A DNA stretch of 64,000 nt from Periweissella beninensis (GCF_016908275.1 NZ_JAFBDN010000005.1:1-64000); one strand, 5' to 3'. Positions 24,953-34,685 are shown, numbered from the stretch's first letter. Program-made: numbers and translations. Notes: a model not told the origin generated them from the sequence alone.

Positions 24953-25249
24953 ATGGGTGCAAAGAATAAAACGTATGATGTTTTTAAATATACCGCGGTA
25001 CCAGTTGAAAATGATGCGAGTGGTAATTATGTGATTAAAAAAGATGCTAAGGCGCACGTGTGGCGCACAGGTAAACATACGAAGGGTAAATTTAGTGAAC
25101 TTGGTCAGATTTTTCTAACTGAAAATAATTTACCGATGGCCGTAATTGATGTTACAGCAGTGCCTTTTAGCCAGCGCCATGCTTACCAACCAATGCAAAG
25201 ATGGACGACCGCCAAAACTGATGTGACCAAATGGAGGCCCTCATGCTAG
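24953..25249 (+). CDS. Unrecognised 98-residue protein
   Basis: I do not recognise this family. The protein is soluble-looking, lysine- and threonine-rich, with no signal peptide or membrane span: VFKYTAVPVENDASGNYV, then a basic KAHVWRTGKHTKGKF turn and a beta-like LPMAVIDVTAVPFSQRHAY. A start ATG with AGGGTTTAAAG upstream, 9 bp after the flavoprotein gene, and overlap with the ClC remnant gene suggest a real gene in an operon. Only one Cys occurs, at the C-terminal residue. Confidence 0.6.
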   Translation: MGAKNKTYDVFKYTAVPVENDASGNYVIKKDAKAHVWRTGKHTKGKFSELGQIFLTENNLPMAVIDVTAVPFSQRHAYQPMQRWTTAKTDVTKWRPSC

Positions 25250-26090
25250 ATCGAACACGTTTACAAGTCGTAGGGCATGCGATATTAATTGGGATTGGTG
25301 TTGGAATAGTTGTCAGTTCATTTCGTTTTCTAATCGAAAAAAGCTTAAAAATGTGGCAACTGGGTTATCACTGGGCTCACAGTAATGCTTCTTTAATCCT
25401 AGTGATGATCGGCCTGTTATTACTAATAGGGGTCTTTATAGGCAAACTACTAAAAAACACCCCAAACGCAATGGGGTCTGGAATTCCGTAAGTCGAAGGC
25501 CAATTACACGGTCAACTTGCGCTTAAAGCCTGGCCAATTTTATTGCTCATCAAATATTTGGCTTGCAACCAGTATTACGCATCATATACGTACAAAGTTT
25601 TCCACTTAATAGTTATTGGCTGTTACTTTTAATGGGATTAATATTAGGGCTACTTGGTTATCTTTATCAAATTTTTTTACTACATACGGACTATTTTTAC
25701 CGGTATTTTAGAATGATACCACGGCAATATCACGGAATTATCGCCTTCCTATTAGTGATACCAATTGGTTGGCAATTTACTGATACCTTAGGTGGTGCTC
25801 CAATTTATGAATCACTACTAGCTAAAATTGTTGTGCCTAAGCAATTAGCAACATTGCGTGGGCAAACCGATACGGTGGAAATAATTATTAATCAACCGAG
25901 TCATTTAGCTGAAAAGCAAGTTCGGGATATTAACTGGCCAAAGGGGGCTTTATTGGTAAAAATTTTTAGAGGTGAGCAAGAATTGGTGCCTAACGGTGAC
26001 TTAATTTTACAAGTGGGTGATCGTTTGGAAATTTTGACGGATGGTAATCAGCGTTCCCTTGTATGGCAAACGATGACGAAGCTTAATTAA
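25243..26090 (+). pseudogene. Decayed ClC-family chloride channel/transporter with TrkA-C domain
   Basis: The N-terminal part encodes two spans up to NAMGSGIP, then TAA at 25489-25491 stands where the ClC signature GSGIPQVEGQL needs Gln (CAA to TAA). VEGQLHGQLALKAWPILL continues in the same frame, after which the frame shifts and the text jumps to FGLQPVLRIIYVQSFPL (from about 25555), losing roughly 100 residues of the pore. A second in-frame jump from YHGIIAFLLVIPIGW to LGGAPIYESLL removes more of the membrane domain. The C-terminal TrkA-C-like domain is intact. So there is one nonsense change and at least two deletions: a clear pseudogene. Confidence 0.85.
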
Positions 26091-26135
26091 TAAGTAAAGT
26101 GGTATTAAAGGGACCGTACCTAGTTTCAAATACAC

Positions 26136-26170
26136 AAAAAGGGTCGAATTATTAAAATTCGACCCTTTTT
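26136..26170. terminator. Bidirectional terminator before the brnQ end
   Basis: A strong hairpin with arms AAGGGTCGAATT and AATTCGACCCTT, flanked by A- and T-runs; it closes the minus-strand brnQ gene and the plus-strand ClC remnant. Confidence 0.88.
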
Positions 26171-26194
26171 ACTATGTTTAATTATGAAGGATAA

Positions 26195-27574
26195 CTATTT
26201 TTGCCCAAGAGCAACAACATAGTTGGCTTGATAAAAGGTACGGTGGCGATAATAAATGCTTAAACCAATGCCGGCCCCAATCACGGCTGGAAATAAGAAA
26301 TCTAATTGATAACTATACAATGGAATATACGTTTTTGCCCAAGAAGCAAAATGATTAAGCCATGGCACATTAATTATTTGGGTTAAACTACCAAGTGTAT
26401 CAACAAATGAGGCCAAAAAAGTTAGATAGATGGCCCATTGATAAACGGGTTTCGCACCGTAGAATAACGGCCGGGTTAACGACAGCACAATTAAAACAAT
26501 GGCAAGCGGGTAAATAAAGTATAAGAGTGGAACAGAAACTTTAATTAGCGTAGTTAAGCCCACATTGGAAACGATAAAACTAATTAAGATAGCTACTAAG
26601 GCGAACCGTTGGAAGCCCACCTTTGGAGATGCTTCATGAAGTGTTGTTGCAAAAGCAGATGTTACCCCAATTGCAGTTGTAATACAGGCTAAGTAGATAA
26701 TACCCGCAAATAAAATATTACCAGCACTACCAAAGTAATGGGTCGCAATGTTAGCGAGAATAAGGCCACCATTAGCATTATGGCCGAATGTTGTGGTTGA
26801 GGTGGCACCGGCAAAAAGGAGGCCCAGGTAAATTAAACCCATCCCGAGCATGCCAACACTGCCCCCTTTGAGGGTGGCCATGGCTTTAGCACGGGGCTCA
26901 GTAATCCCAAAACTAGTAATAATTGAAACCGCTAGGATGCCGTATTCTAGTGATCCAAGCGCATCCATCGTGTTATAGCCAACTAAAAAACCGTCTGTAT
27001 AGGCACGCTTAGTTAGTAATTGTTGCCAATGTGTTGATAGGTTTCCAAAAGGTTGAAAGAAGACAAAAAGCAGAAGGGCAATTAGTAAAACTAAAAAGAT
27101 GGGATTCAAATATTTACCGATGTAAGCCATTAACTTATTTCTATTAAGGGCAAATAAAAATGTTAAGGTAAAGAAAATGCCAGAAAAAAGAGCTAGGAAA
27201 AGCGTATTATGACTTGCTTTGACATAGGGTTGGATAGCCATTGAATATGGAACGGTTGCTAACCGGGGTAACGCGTATAAAGGACCGATTAAAGTGAAGA
27301 GGGCAATGACCATGAACTTAGCAAAACGTGGACCGACTGGTTTCGCTAAATCATAGATCCCATTAGCTTGCGTAAAAGCAACGGCAATGATCCCTAATAA
27401 AGGTAACAGAATCGCTGATGATAAAAAACCGATACTAGTAGCCCAAAAATGATGAGTAGCTTGTTGACCTAAGCTAACCGGGAAAATCAGATTACCAGCC
27501 CCAAAAAAAAGGCCAAAAATGGTTGATCCAACTAGCAATAATTGCTTGAAGGAGAGTTTATTATTTGTTGTCAT
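26195..27574 (-). CDS. brnQ: Branched-chain amino acid transporter BrnQ
   Basis: A 459-residue LIVCS-family carrier with about 12 membrane spans importing Leu, Ile and Val with a cation. The N-terminal FGLFFGAGNLIFPVSLGQQA is the family signature, and GILAVSIITSFGITEPRAKA and ACITTAIGVTSAFATTLHEA are conserved loops. It has its own promoter region of about 200 bp upstream. Together with AzlCD at 59.6-60.7 kb the window holds both import and export of branched amino acids. Confidence 0.94.
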   Translation of the reverse strand: MTTNNKLSFKQLLLVGSTIFGLFFGAGNLIFPVSLGQQATHHFWATSIGFLSSAILLPLLGIIAVAFTQANGIYDLAKPVGPRFAKFMVIALFTLIGPLYALPRLATVPYSMAIQPYVKASHNTLFLALFSGIFFTLTFLFALNRNKLMAYIGKYLNPIFLVLLIALLLFVFFQPFGNLSTHWQQLLTKRAYTDGFLVGYNTMDALGSLEYGILAVSIITSFGITEPRAKAMATLKGGSVGMLGMGLIYLGLLFAGATSTTTFGHNANGGLILANIATHYFGSAGNILFAGIIYLACITTAIGVTSAFATTLHEASPKVGFQRFALVAILISFIVSNVGLTTLIKVSVPLLYFIYPLAIVLIVLSLTRPLFYGAKPVYQWAIYLTFLASFVDTLGSLTQIINVPWLNHFASWAKTYIPLYSYQLDFLFPAVIGAGIGLSIYYRHRTFYQANYVVALGQK

Positions 27575-27775
27575 AAAAACCTCGAATATAAATTATGAAT
27601 AAGCATGTTTGTAAAGCTCAATCATAGCATATCGGCAAACCCACAAATTAAAGATGATTAAAAGTAAAGCTGGTTTTAATCGTATTCTTAATTTGTTTTA
27701 AGGCAAATACAACAATTACAATTTCCAGAAGGTCTATGATAATATTTAAGAGATAATGATATCGAGGAGTTAACG

Positions 27776-28264
27776 ATGGCTAAGAAAAATAAAAGCAAAA
27801 AAACGTTAGTAGAACAAATATTAGATAAAGCTAGTATCGCTTATGAACCATTAACCTTTGCCACCTATGAAGAGCATGGAGTTGTGCAGTTTGAACATGG
27901 TGATATTGACGAACATACGATTTATAAAACGTTAGCATTAAATGGTAATAAAACAGGGCCAGTGGTGGGAGTGGTACCACTTGACTGGCATTTATCAGAA
28001 AAAAAACTCGCCGCTGTTTCTGGTAATAAGAAAGTAGAAATGATTCCATTAAAAGATTTAGTTAAAACAACAGGCTATATTCATGGTGCTAATAATCCAG
28101 TCGGGATATATAAAACCAAACATTTTCCCATTTTTATTGAACAAGAAGCCCAAAAACAGGGAACCATCATTGTTTCAAGTGGTGAGGTTGGGCGATCAAT
28201 TAAGATTGCCGCTAGTGATTTAGCCACATTTGTTGCGGCACCATTTGTGGATTTACAGCGATAA
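27776..28264 (+). CDS. ybaK: Cys-tRNA(Pro) deacylase, YbaK/EbsC type
   Basis: A 162-residue editing-domain protein of the YbaK/EbsC family that removes mischarged Cys from tRNA-Pro. Seen are GNKTGPVVGVVPLDWHLSEKKLA, the conserved KKVEMIPLKDLVKTTGYIHG and the GxxxP loop NPVGI. The early K and the GxxxP motif form the substrate pocket in the family. A GAGGAG site precedes the ATG. It is 16 bp before the HD hydrolase start, so the two are likely co-transcribed. Confidence 0.92.
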   Translation: MAKKNKSKKTLVEQILDKASIAYEPLTFATYEEHGVVQFEHGDIDEHTIYKTLALNGNKTGPVVGVVPLDWHLSEKKLAAVSGNKKVEMIPLKDLVKTTGYIHGANNPVGIYKTKHFPIFIEQEAQKQGTIIVSSGEVGRSIKIAASDLATFVAAPFVDLQR

Positions 28265-28280
28265 ACTGGGGGGAAGCGAT

Positions 28281-28943
28281 TTGACACAAGCTGAACAATT
28301 ATTAGCAATTAAAGCTTTTGTGGCACACATGTTTGAGCATGAGCAGACAGGTCATGATTTACCACATTTACAACGCGTAGTGTTATTAGCGCAAAAAATA
28401 GTGCTAACTGAGCCAACTGCTGACCAATTTATTGTTGAAGCAAGTGCTTGGCTACACGATACATATGATGATAAGTTGGTTGCCAATCAACTTATTGCTA
28501 AACAGCGTGTCGGGGCTTTTTTGACTACAATTAAAGTTCCATTGGCGCAGCAAAAAGTAATTTTTGCAATTATTGATAATATGTCATGGTCAAAAATGCT
28601 AACGCAACAAGCAAAGAGCCTTGATATTAATGGTAAAATTGTGCAAGATGCTGATCGCCTTGATGCAATCGGGGCGATTGGGATTGCTCGGACCATTATG
28701 TATGGGGTCAAACACAACACACCACTATATGATCAAACGATTAGGCCCCGTCAGGAAATGGATAAGCAGACGTATCGGCAAACCACAAATACGACAATTA
28801 TTAATCACTTTGATGAAAAATTATTAAAAATAAAAGATCACCTCAATACCCAGTATGCGCAACAAGTTGGTCAGGATCGGCATCAAGTCATGCTTACTTA
28901 TTTAGCAGCCTTTAAACAGGAATGGCAACTAGCTGAGCTTTAA
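28281..28943 (+). CDS. HD domain phosphohydrolase
   Basis: About 220 residues of the YedJ-like HD family. Metal-binding residues are HDLPHLQRVVLLA (first His), ASAWLHDTYDD (the HD pair) and DADRLDAIGAIGIART (the distal Asp). TTG 28281 is chosen as start because GGGGGGAAG lies 6-13 bp upstream; a longer frame from 28230 would overlap ybaK. The phosphate substrate is unknown; related proteins act on nucleotides or sugar phosphates. Confidence 0.85.
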   Translation: MTQAEQLLAIKAFVAHMFEHEQTGHDLPHLQRVVLLAQKIVLTEPTADQFIVEASAWLHDTYDDKLVANQLIAKQRVGAFLTTIKVPLAQQKVIFAIIDNMSWSKMLTQQAKSLDINGKIVQDADRLDAIGAIGIARTIMYGVKHNTPLYDQTIRPRQEMDKQTYRQTTNTTIINHFDEKLLKIKDHLNTQYAQQVGQDRHQVMLTYLAAFKQEWQLAEL

Positions 28944-28990
28944 TAATTGGTATTTAAACTTAAATAATTGGTTATAATTTAAAATAAAAG

Positions 28991-29001
28991 TGGTCAGACC
29001 A
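28991..29001. promoter_or_regulatory. Palindromic operator before the GntR gene
   Basis: TGGTCAGACCA, perfect apart from its central base, lies 13 bp after a TATAAT (28973-28978). TGGT..ACCA half-sites are common for HutC-type GntR repressors, so autoregulation is likely. Confidence 0.6.
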
Positions 29002-29064
29002 ATTGAAGTTGATTATAATAGACATTGGATAATAACGATTAATTGTATCGTGAAAGGATTGATT

Positions 29065-29793
29065 ATGGCTGATGTCATTTATATGAAAGTATTACAAGAT
29101 TTAAAACATCGGATATACAGTAATGAATTTCCGGATAAAAAATTACCAGATGAACGTTCATTATCAGAAAGTTATGGGGTTAGCCGTTCATCGATTAAGC
29201 GTGCGTTAAATATCTTAGCAGCGCAGGGCATTATTTTTAAAAAAAGGGGCTCAGGGACGTTTGTTAATCCGTTATACCTTAAAAATCAACCAATATTTCA
29301 TAACGAAGGGTCAAATTTAGGGGTTACCGATAGTTACCAAATTGATGGCCAAGCACCATCGATTAAATTACTTAATTTTCAAGTGGTGCCAGCTAATGAA
29401 GACTTGCAACAGGCATTATTTTTAAGTCCGGGTGATTTTGTGTATCAAATTGAACGTTTACGGATTCTCGAAGATGTTCCGTTTATGATTGAAACGGGTT
29501 TTATTCCCATTAAGATTATTCCAGAACTATCGCTGGGGGATGTGGAAGGCTCTATCTTTAATTATGTAGAAGAAAAAAAGAAAAATGCGGTAACCAAATC
29601 ATTTATGTCAGTGATGGCAGCACCATCAACGGCCAATGATCAAGCATTATTAGCTTTAAAGCCCACTGAACCAGTTGGTATTATGGAAGGGATTTTCTTT
29701 CTAGATGATGGGACACCGTTTGAGGTATCGACGATGCGGCTAAATTACAAATACATGCGCTATAATGCCTTTGTCAGTTTAGATTCAGAATAA
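29065..29793 (+). CDS. GntR family regulator, HutC/UTRA type
   Basis: About 242 residues. The N-terminal winged helix reads LPDERSLSESYGVSRSSIKRALNILAAQGI, with the wing KKRGSGTFVNP. The C-terminal UTRA ligand domain (from about residue 85) has YQIERLRILEDVPFMIETGFIP, typical of regulators binding a sugar phosphate or other small effector. ATG 29065 with AAAGGA upstream is preferred; the frame from 28990 covers the operator. It lies directly before xfp in the same direction, separated by 267 bp with a promoter and a second palindrome, so it may regulate phosphoketolase. Confidence 0.9.
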   Translation: MADVIYMKVLQDLKHRIYSNEFPDKKLPDERSLSESYGVSRSSIKRALNILAAQGIIFKKRGSGTFVNPLYLKNQPIFHNEGSNLGVTDSYQIDGQAPSIKLLNFQVVPANEDLQQALFLSPGDFVYQIERLRILEDVPFMIETGFIPIKIIPELSLGDVEGSIFNYVEEKKKNAVTKSFMSVMAAPSTANDQALLALKPTEPVGIMEGIFFLDDGTPFEVSTMRLNYKYMRYNAFVSLDSE

Positions 29794-29929
29794 ATTTTTG
29801 CGGTAAGATTGTTTTAAGGATTATTAGATTCGGTTAAAAAAGGCACAAGCTTAGATTTATTGATGGAATTTAGTTCATAAAACAGGTAAAATGATGGCGT
29901 AGTTTGGTAGAGGGATAATTTTTATTAAA

Positions 29930-29947
29930 AATTGGTGCGGTCCAATT
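29930..29947. promoter_or_regulatory. Palindrome upstream of the xfp promoter
   Basis: AATTGG and CCAATT face each other across TGCGGT, 10 bp before the -35 box. Its right arm, GGTCCAATT, resembles GACCAATT at the gntR operator. A further imperfect palindrome TGACAATTGTGTCA lies at 30000-30013, just after the likely transcript start. Confidence 0.5.
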
Positions 29948-29957
29948 AATTAATTAA

Positions 29958-29985
29958 TTGACTTTTACGCAAAAAAAGCTACAAT
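29958..29985 (+). promoter_or_regulatory. xfp promoter
   Basis: TTGACT (29958-29963), a 16-bp spacer and TACAAT (29980-29985), then a leader of about 70 nt with AAGGAG 9 bases before the xfp ATG. Confidence 0.75.
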
Positions 29986-30060
29986 AAGATTGTAAGCATT
30001 GACAATTGTGTCATGTTTTAAACTAAACTATAACAAATTAATTAAGGAGAGCTATTCCAA

Positions 30061-32499
30061 ATGGCAGTAGATTACGATTCAAAAGAATATTTGGAAAACG
30101 TTGACGCCTGGTGGCGTGCAACTACTTACATCTCAGCTGGTGTTATCTTCTTGAAGGACAATGCATTGTTCTCAGTTACTAACACTCCACTTACACGCGA
30201 AGATGTTAAGGCTAAACCAATTGGACACTGGGGTACTGTTTCAGGACAAACATTCTTGTATGCACACGCATCACGTTTGATTAACAAGTACGACTTAAAC
30301 ATGTTTTACGTTGAAGGTCCAGGACATGCTGGTCAAGTTATGTTCTCAAACTCATGGATTGACGGTTCATACACTGAAGATTATCCAGAAATCACACGTG
30401 ACCTTGAAGGTTTGAACCGCTTATTCAAGCGTTTCTCATTCCCAGGTGGTGTTGGTTCTCACGCAACTGCTCAAACACCAGGTTCACTTCACGAAGGTGG
30501 CGAACTTGGTTACTCACTTTCACACGGTGTGGGTGCTATCTTAGATAACCCAGATCAAATTGGTTTCGTTGTGGTTGGTGATGGTGAATCAGAAACTGGT
30601 CCACTTACAACTGCATGGCAATCAAACAAGTTTATTAACCCTGCAACTGATGGTGCTGTGTTACCTATCTTAGACCTTAACGGCTTTAAGATTTCTAACC
30701 CAACAATCCTTTCACGTTACAGTGACGAACAACTTGTTAAATACTTTGAAGGTTTCGGTTGGTCACCTCGTTTCATTGAAAACGACGACATTCACGATTA
30801 CATGGCATACCACGAATTGGCTGCTAAGGTATTCGACGAAGCTATCGAAGATATTAAGCAAATCCAAAAGGATGCTCGTGAAAACGGTCGTTACCAAGAT
30901 GGTGAAGTTCCAGCTTGGCCAGTAATCGTTGCACGTCTTCCTAAGGGTTGGGGTGGTCCTACTCATGATGAAGCTGGCATGCCAGTTGAAGATTCATTCC
31001 GTTCACACCAAGTGCCATTGAAGTTCTCTTCAAAACACTTTGACGAAGACATCGATGCCTTCAACGAATGGATGAACTCATACCGTCCAACTGAATTATT
31101 CAACGAAGATGGTACACCAAAGCAATTCCTTATTGACCTTGCACCTAAGGGTGACAAACGGATGTCAATGAACCCAATTGCTAACGGTGGTGTTGCACGT
31201 GGTGAAGAACCTAACCAATTAGACTTACCAGACTACCGTGATTTTGCTAACGATGTGACAGCTGAAAACCGTGGTCACGAATTAGCAGATGGTAACCGTA
31301 ACATGGATATGTTTGTTCTTTCAACTTACCTACGTGAAGTTACTGATCGTAACATGAAGGACTTCCGTTTCTTTGGTCCTGATGAAACAATGTCAAACCG
31401 TCTTTGGGATATGTTTGAAACAACAGATCGTCAATGGATGGAAGAAGTACGCACACCAAATGACCAATTCGTTGGTGCTAAGGGTCGTATTATTGATTCA
31501 CAACTTTCAGAACACCAAGCTGAAGGTTGGTTAGAAGCTTACACATTGACTGGTCGTCGTGGTTTCTTTGCTTCATACGAATCATTCTTGCGTGTTGTTG
31601 ACTCAATGATTACACAAATCTTCAAGTGGTACCGTCAAGCTGATGAAATCAAGTGGCGTAACAAGTACCCATCATTGAACTTGATTGCTACTTCAACAGC
31701 CTTCCAACAAGATCACAATGGATACACTCACCAAGATCCAGGTCTATTGACTCACTTGGCTGAAAAGAAGACTAAGTACATTCGTGAATTCTTACCAGCT
31801 GATGGTAACACATTGTTAGCTGTTGCTGATAAGGCATTACGTTTGAACCAAACTATCAACTTGATTGTTGCTTCTAAACAACCACGTCAACAATGGTTTA
31901 CTATTGATGAAGCTACTGAATTAGTTGAAAAGGGTCTTAAGATCGTTGATTGGGCATCAACTGTTGCTGACAATGAAACACCAGATATTGTCTTTGCTTC
32001 AGCTGGTACTGAACCAACTATTGAATCATTGGCTGCTGTTTGGTTACTTAACCAAAACTTCCCAGAATTGAAGATTCGTTACGTGAACGTTGTTGACCTT
32101 CTTCGCTTGAAGAAGCAAGACCCACGTTCATTATCAGATGATGAATTTGATGCGATCTTCACAACTGATAAGCCAGTTGTCTTTGGTTTCCACGGTTACG
32201 AAGATCTTGTTAAAGATATCTTCTTTGATCGTCACAACCATAACTTGGATGTTCACGGTTACCGTGAAGAAGGTGATATCACAACTACATTTGATATGCG
32301 TGTATACTCACAACTTGATCGTTTCAACCAAGTTAAGGATGCGCTTAAGATGCTTGATGGTGTTATTGATGCCGCTAAGTCTGCCGAAGTTTCTGCTAAG
32401 ATGGACGCAATTTTGGCTAAACACTTTGAAGTTACTCGTAATGAAGGTATTGATATTCCTGAATTTACTGAATGGAACTGGTCACCACTTAAAAAGTAA
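30061..32499 (+). CDS. xfp: Xylulose-5-phosphate/fructose-6-phosphate phosphoketolase
   Basis: An 812-residue thiamine-diphosphate enzyme that splits xylulose 5-phosphate into acetyl phosphate and glyceraldehyde 3-phosphate, the key step of heterolactic fermentation. The N-terminal [18 protein letters not shown], the loop GHWGTVSGQ, and the cofactor motif [12 protein letters not shown] (about residue 170) with the Asn of LNGFKISNP are diagnostic. [17 protein letters not shown] carries the catalytic His-Asn region and the C-terminal domain ends near WNWSPLKK. Codons are strongly biased (AAC, TTC, GAA, CGT) compared with neighbours, a sign of very high expression. Confidence 0.98.
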   Translation: MAVDYDSKEYLENVDAWWRATTYISAGVIFLKDNALFSVTNTPLTREDVKAKPIGHWGTVSGQTFLYAHASRLINKYDLNMFYVEGPGHAGQVMFSNSWIDGSYTEDYPEITRDLEGLNRLFKRFSFPGGVGSHATAQTPGSLHEGGELGYSLSHGVGAILDNPDQIGFVVVGDGESETGPLTTAWQSNKFINPATDGAVLPILDLNGFKISNPTILSRYSDEQLVKYFEGFGWSPRFIENDDIHDYMAYHELAAKVFDEAIEDIKQIQKDARENGRYQDGEVPAWPVIVARLPKGWGGPTHDEAGMPVEDSFRSHQVPLKFSSKHFDEDIDAFNEWMNSYRPTELFNEDGTPKQFLIDLAPKGDKRMSMNPIANGGVARGEEPNQLDLPDYRDFANDVTAENRGHELADGNRNMDMFVLSTYLREVTDRNMKDFRFFGPDETMSNRLWDMFETTDRQWMEEVRTPNDQFVGAKGRIIDSQLSEHQAEGWLEAYTLTGRRGFFASYESFLRVVDSMITQIFKWYRQADEIKWRNKYPSLNLIATSTAFQQDHNGYTHQDPGLLTHLAEKKTKYIREFLPADGNTLLAVADKALRLNQTINLIVASKQPRQQWFTIDEATELVEKGLKIVDWASTVADNETPDIVFASAGTEPTIESLAAVWLLNQNFPELKIRYVNVVDLLRLKKQDPRSLSDDEFDAIFTTDKPVVFGFHGYEDLVKDIFFDRHNHNLDVHGYREEGDITTTFDMRVYSQLDRFNQVKDALKMLDGVIDAAKSAEVSAKMDAILAKHFEVTRNEGIDIPEFTEWNWSPLKK

Positions 32500-32532
32500 T
32501 CTACTGCCGATTATTTTGAATGGTTACCAAAG

Positions 32533-32563
32533 AAAGGTCGTTGCCTAGGCAACGACCTTTTTA
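32533..32563 (+). terminator. xfp terminator
   Basis: AAAGGTCGTTGCCT pairs perfectly with AGGCAACGACCTTT and is followed by TTATT. Confidence 0.9.
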
Positions 32564-32641
32564 TTATGCAAATATCGTAAAAACGCGTTGGAATAGCTAG
32601 TTGTGTATAGTTATTTGCACTATAAAGGTAACTCGCAGGAT

Positions 32642-32696
32642 AAAATAGCCTAAAAAAGCTGAATTTGCATAAATTCAGCTTTTTTTAGGCTATTTT
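32642..32696. terminator. Nested bidirectional terminator between xfp and hflX
   Basis: An outer stem AAAATAGCCTAAAAAAGCTG and its complement enclose an inner AATT stem; the A/T runs lie inside the stem. It overlaps the last codon of hflX on the minus strand. Confidence 0.85.
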
Positions 32697-33984
32697 AACT
32701 TTTATCGGTTGATGAAAGCTGATACTTTGCGTATTTACTAGCATCAGCTAAGGTTAATTCGACCTTGACTTGCGTACCTTCAGCGACATAATTGGTTTCA
32801 ATCACGTGGGCATTATCATTTAAATAGGTGATGATCTGACCATCGCTAAATGGAATTAGGAGATCAACAGTTGTGTAATCATTAAAAATATGTTCTTTGA
32901 TGATTGCTAATAAAGCCATGAGCGAAGCTTCGTCTCGCGCTGAATACACTAAGGTATCACCTTCACGCGTAGGATAGGCAATTGGATCAAGTAATTTATC
33001 AGCTTTGTTATAGCCAACAATCATAGGGATATTAGTAACACCGATGGCTTTGAGGGTTTGCTCAGTCGTTTGCATCATATCCTGATAATTAGGATCAGCA
33101 TAATCAACAACTTGAATTAATAAATCAGCTTGGGCAGCTTCGGCTAATGTTTGACGAAAAGCACTAATTAAGTTATGTGGTAATTTCGAAACAAAACCAA
33201 CCGTATCACTGAGTAAAAATTGCTTTTGATCAGGTAAGGTTAACACTCGAACTGAGGTATCAAGCGTTGCAAAGAGCATATCTTTTTCAAAGACTTGTTT
33301 GTCTAAATGTTGACCAAATAAGCGAACTAAACCATTCATCGTGGTTGATTTACCCGAGTTAGTATAGCCGACTAGGGCAACCGTGGGTAAACCAGCTTTG
33401 ACTCGTTGATTACGGCGGGTAGTATCAGCTTTTTCAATCGTTGCGAGTTCCTCTTTAAGATGCGCAATTTGTTTTTCAATCGTACGCCGATCTAATTCGA
33501 GTTTAGTTTCACCGGCACCACGGTTAGTGAAACTACCGCCACCCGCACCAGTTTGTTGATCAAGCCGGATATTCATACTAGTTCTTAGGCGAGGTAGTTG
33601 ATACTGTAACCGGGCAATTTCAACTTGTAGTTTAGCAGCCCGACTTTGGGCACGACTCGCAAAAATATCGAGAATTAAACCGGTACGATCAAGCACTTTA
33701 ACTTCAGTCTCGGCTTCGATATTCCGAATTTGGGAAGGCGATAATTCATCATTGGTGACAATCATATGACTATCGTGAATGGTCACTAACTCCTTTAGCT
33801 CGGCGATTTTACCTTTACCAAAGTAAGTTGCTGGATTGGGATGGTCCAATTTCTGGGTCATTTGGGCACTGACTGTCATGTTATTAGCAGCTACTAAGTT
33901 GGCAAGCTCTTCCATTGAGTAAGCAAAGCGTTTTGCACCATCATCTAAACCGGCCAGAATTACATTTTGTATATTTGTTTCCAT
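32695..33984 (-). CDS. hflX: GTPase HflX
   Basis: A 429-residue ribosome-associated GTPase that splits stalled or hibernating 70S ribosomes. The HflX domain has PNPATYFGKGKIAELKE at its N-terminal half and the glycine-rich linker DQQTGAGGGSFTNRGAGETKLE. The G domain follows: G1 GYTNSGKSTTMN, G3 DTVGFVSKLPH and G4 NKADK. The last gene of a two-gene minus-strand group with the phosphatase, 23 bp apart. Confidence 0.95.
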   Translation of the reverse strand: METNIQNVILAGLDDGAKRFAYSMEELANLVAANNMTVSAQMTQKLDHPNPATYFGKGKIAELKELVTIHDSHMIVTNDELSPSQIRNIEAETEVKVLDRTGLILDIFASRAQSRAAKLQVEIARLQYQLPRLRTSMNIRLDQQTGAGGGSFTNRGAGETKLELDRRTIEKQIAHLKEELATIEKADTTRRNQRVKAGLPTVALVGYTNSGKSTTMNGLVRLFGQHLDKQVFEKDMLFATLDTSVRVLTLPDQKQFLLSDTVGFVSKLPHNLISAFRQTLAEAAQADLLIQVVDYADPNYQDMMQTTEQTLKAIGVTNIPMIVGYNKADKLLDPIAYPTREGDTLVYSARDEASLMALLAIIKEHIFNDYTTVDLLIPFSDGQIITYLNDNAHVIETNYVAEGTQVKVELTLADASKYAKYQLSSTDKS

Positions 33985-34007
33985 TAAGTATCCTTCTAAT
34001 TTTTAAA

Positions 34008-34685
34008 TTAAGCTTCAGGGAGCTGTTCTGTTTGACTATAGAAAATGACTTTTACATCATCTGGGGTTAACGTGAGCTTAGTAATGCTACCATTTTCAGG
34101 GGCAATGCCTTCATATTCTTTTTTACCGAAATGACCAGCAATACTACGGATAGTTGAGCCATGCGATACAAGCAGAATGGTTGCGCCATTCGGATGGGCT
34201 TGGCGTAAGAAATCAAAACCAGCATCAATACGTGTCCAGAATTGCGCGGCATTTTCGGCATCATGATATGGATCAGCCGCTTTTAGCGCGTTAAGGGCGT
34301 TATCAACACCTTGTTTAGTTAGGAGTTCACTAAAACTTTCAATGTCAGTTAGATGATTAGCTTGCGTAATTTTTTTAATTGCTGCAACGGTATCAGTTCC
34401 CTCAAATGAACCAAAGAATTGCTCACGAAATTCAGGAAGGGTAGTTGGAGTTTTGATAGTGGTATGTGGGTTTTCGCTTAAAATATATTCAGCTGTTTTA
34501 ACGGCTCGTGATAAATCACTAGAATAAGCAGCATCAAATTTAATATTTGCAAGCAAATGACCACTACGATGTCCATCGGCCACACCTTTTTTGGTTAATT
34601 CAATATCTGACCAACCTTGAAAACGTCCGTAAAGGTTAAAATAGGTTTGACCATGACGGACAAGATAGATGTTTATGTTATTCAT
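34008..34685 (-). CDS. Histidine phosphatase family protein (GpmB-like)
   Basis: A 225-residue phosphatase. LVRHGQTYFNLYGRFQGWSDIEL holds the phosphorylated His of the RHG motif, and LLVSHGSTIRSIAG the second His. It is longer and more divergent than the true mutase at 61042-61743, and lacks the gpmA insertion, so it is more likely a broad-acting phosphatase than a glycolytic mutase. AAGGAG precedes the start on the minus strand. Confidence 0.88.
   Translation of the reverse strand: MNNINIYLVRHGQTYFNLYGRFQGWSDIELTKKGVADGHRSGHLLANIKFDAAYSSDLSRAVKTAEYILSENPHTTIKTPTTLPEFREQFFGSFEGTDTVAAIKKITQANHLTDIESFSELLTKQGVDNALNALKAADPYHDAENAAQFWTRIDAGFDFLRQAHPNGATILLVSHGSTIRSIAGHFGKKEYEGIAPENGSITKLTLTPDDVKVIFYSQTEQLPEA

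Noticed and set aside
32138-32548. 136-codon plus-strand frame overlapping the end of xfp
   Set aside because: Out-of-frame shadow of the highly biased xfp codons; leucine/serine-rich low-complexity text.
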